DNA of 64,000 nt from an uncultured Clostridia bacterium (GTDB lineage Bacteria; Bacillota; Clostridia; UMGS1810): the NCBI GenBank assembly GCA_934500875.1, contig CAKSTL010000004.1:1-64000 (forward strand), in the 5' to 3' direction. The translations under genes were made by a program, and so were the position numbers. The notes below the pieces were generated by a model, which made no database searches, was not told the origin of the DNA, and worked only from the letters and a program-made list of their open reading frames with translations. Below, in pieces: positions 63,781 through 64,000 of the stretch. Position 1 is the first letter of the stretch. Each line of letters opens with the position of its first letter.

Positions 63781-64000
63781 CTAACTGTCCGTGTCGCCCA
63801 AACCAAGCTCCGATTTGGGATATTGCGTCGGCGCAATCGAATTGTTTGACACAAGCTGACGGTAAACACGGTTAATTTGCCTTAAGGTTTCGGCATCCAG
63901 AATTCCCGTCTGCGGCAAATCGTTGGTTTTTTGAAATTCTCTGAGCCTCATCTGAATTTCCCGTGTAAATGCGCCGTTTGCCATAATTTTAGTGTCATTA
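63781..64000 (-). CDS. Peptidoglycan-binding-repeat protein, C-terminal end (continues beyond right edge)
   Basis: The frame is open to the right edge. Visible: the end of a PG_binding_1 repeat (NGAFTREIQMRLREFQ, then GILDAETLRQINRVYRQL) and a polar tail ending GLGDTDS. ATG 63984 is in the middle of the repeat, so the true start is very likely outside the window. Its stop is 86 bases before the next gene's start, which has the same type of repeat. Confidence 0.7.
   Translation of the reverse strand, partial: NDTKIMANGAFTREIQMRLREFQKTNDLPQTGILDAETLRQINRVYRQLVSNNSIAPTQYPKSELGLGDTDS

Noticed and set aside
63621..63869. Minus-strand frame spanning the gap between the two peptidoglycan-binding genes
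   Set aside because: It is out of frame with both repeats, overlaps both genes and has no domain features.

Overview
The window comes from a low-GC, endospore-forming, anaerobic Gram-positive bacterium, most likely a member of the Clostridia from a gut, rumen or similar plant-degrading habitat. Support: a Gram-positive PolC replicase, uninterrupted sigma-K and a SpoIIID-like protein, a pyruvate formate-lyase glycyl-radical pair, S-layer homology (SLH) anchors, cohesin and dockerin modules, a pyrophosphate-type phosphofructokinase, and the classic Firmicutes orders yybS-gdpP-rplI-dnaB and darA-holB-ricT. No IS element, prophage, CRISPR array or rRNA was seen. No gene-free stretch exceeds 300 bases.

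Layout. 0-4 kb is accessory and partly decayed: a Fic protein running off the left edge, a divergent pair (polymerase-beta-type nucleotidyltransferase plus zinc-ribbon membrane protein), a very short SpoIIID-like gene, a LuxR-type response regulator, and remnants of a histidine kinase, a zinc-type dehydrogenase and an AraC regulator. 4-12.6 kb (minus strand) is core metabolism: an ammonium channel fused to a PII domain behind an attenuator-like leader, pflB-pflA, a secreted low-complexity protein, azlD with a truncated azlC, phosphofructokinase and a BofC-like protein. 12.7-25 kb (plus) holds UPF0182, a class A penicillin-binding protein, a metal permease, a YcdB/SLH surface protein behind an ECF-type promoter, enolase and a GH31 glycosidase.

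25-35 kb is the most distinctive region. One promoter appears to drive a membrane CotH-like protein, a 2056-residue secreted multidomain protein ending in cohesin plus dockerin, a secreted single-cohesin protein, and a cohesin-SLH wall anchor. Together they could build a small cohesin-dockerin surface complex carrying a leucine-rich-repeat adhesin rather than an obvious hydrolase.

35-58 kb is housekeeping: cyclophilin, gapA, metG, tatD, then yybS-gdpP-rplI-dnaB-tilS-hpt-ftsH and darA-holB-ricT, a ferredoxin, trmN6-rsmI-polC. Cyclic-di-AMP turnover (GdpP) and sensing (DarA) lie 6 kb apart. 58-62 kb holds a DUF421 protein and a sugar-type cluster (Gfo/Idh dehydrogenase, ThuA-like protein, divergent AraC regulator) with a clear direct-repeat operator. 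62-64 kb is sporulation-related: sigK, a cysteine-rich protein behind a sigma-K-type promoter, and two peptidoglycan-binding-repeat proteins.

Four single tRNA genes (Gln, Thr, Glu, Lys) each have their own promoter, terminator and encoded CCA. All four have C at the anticodon wobble position.
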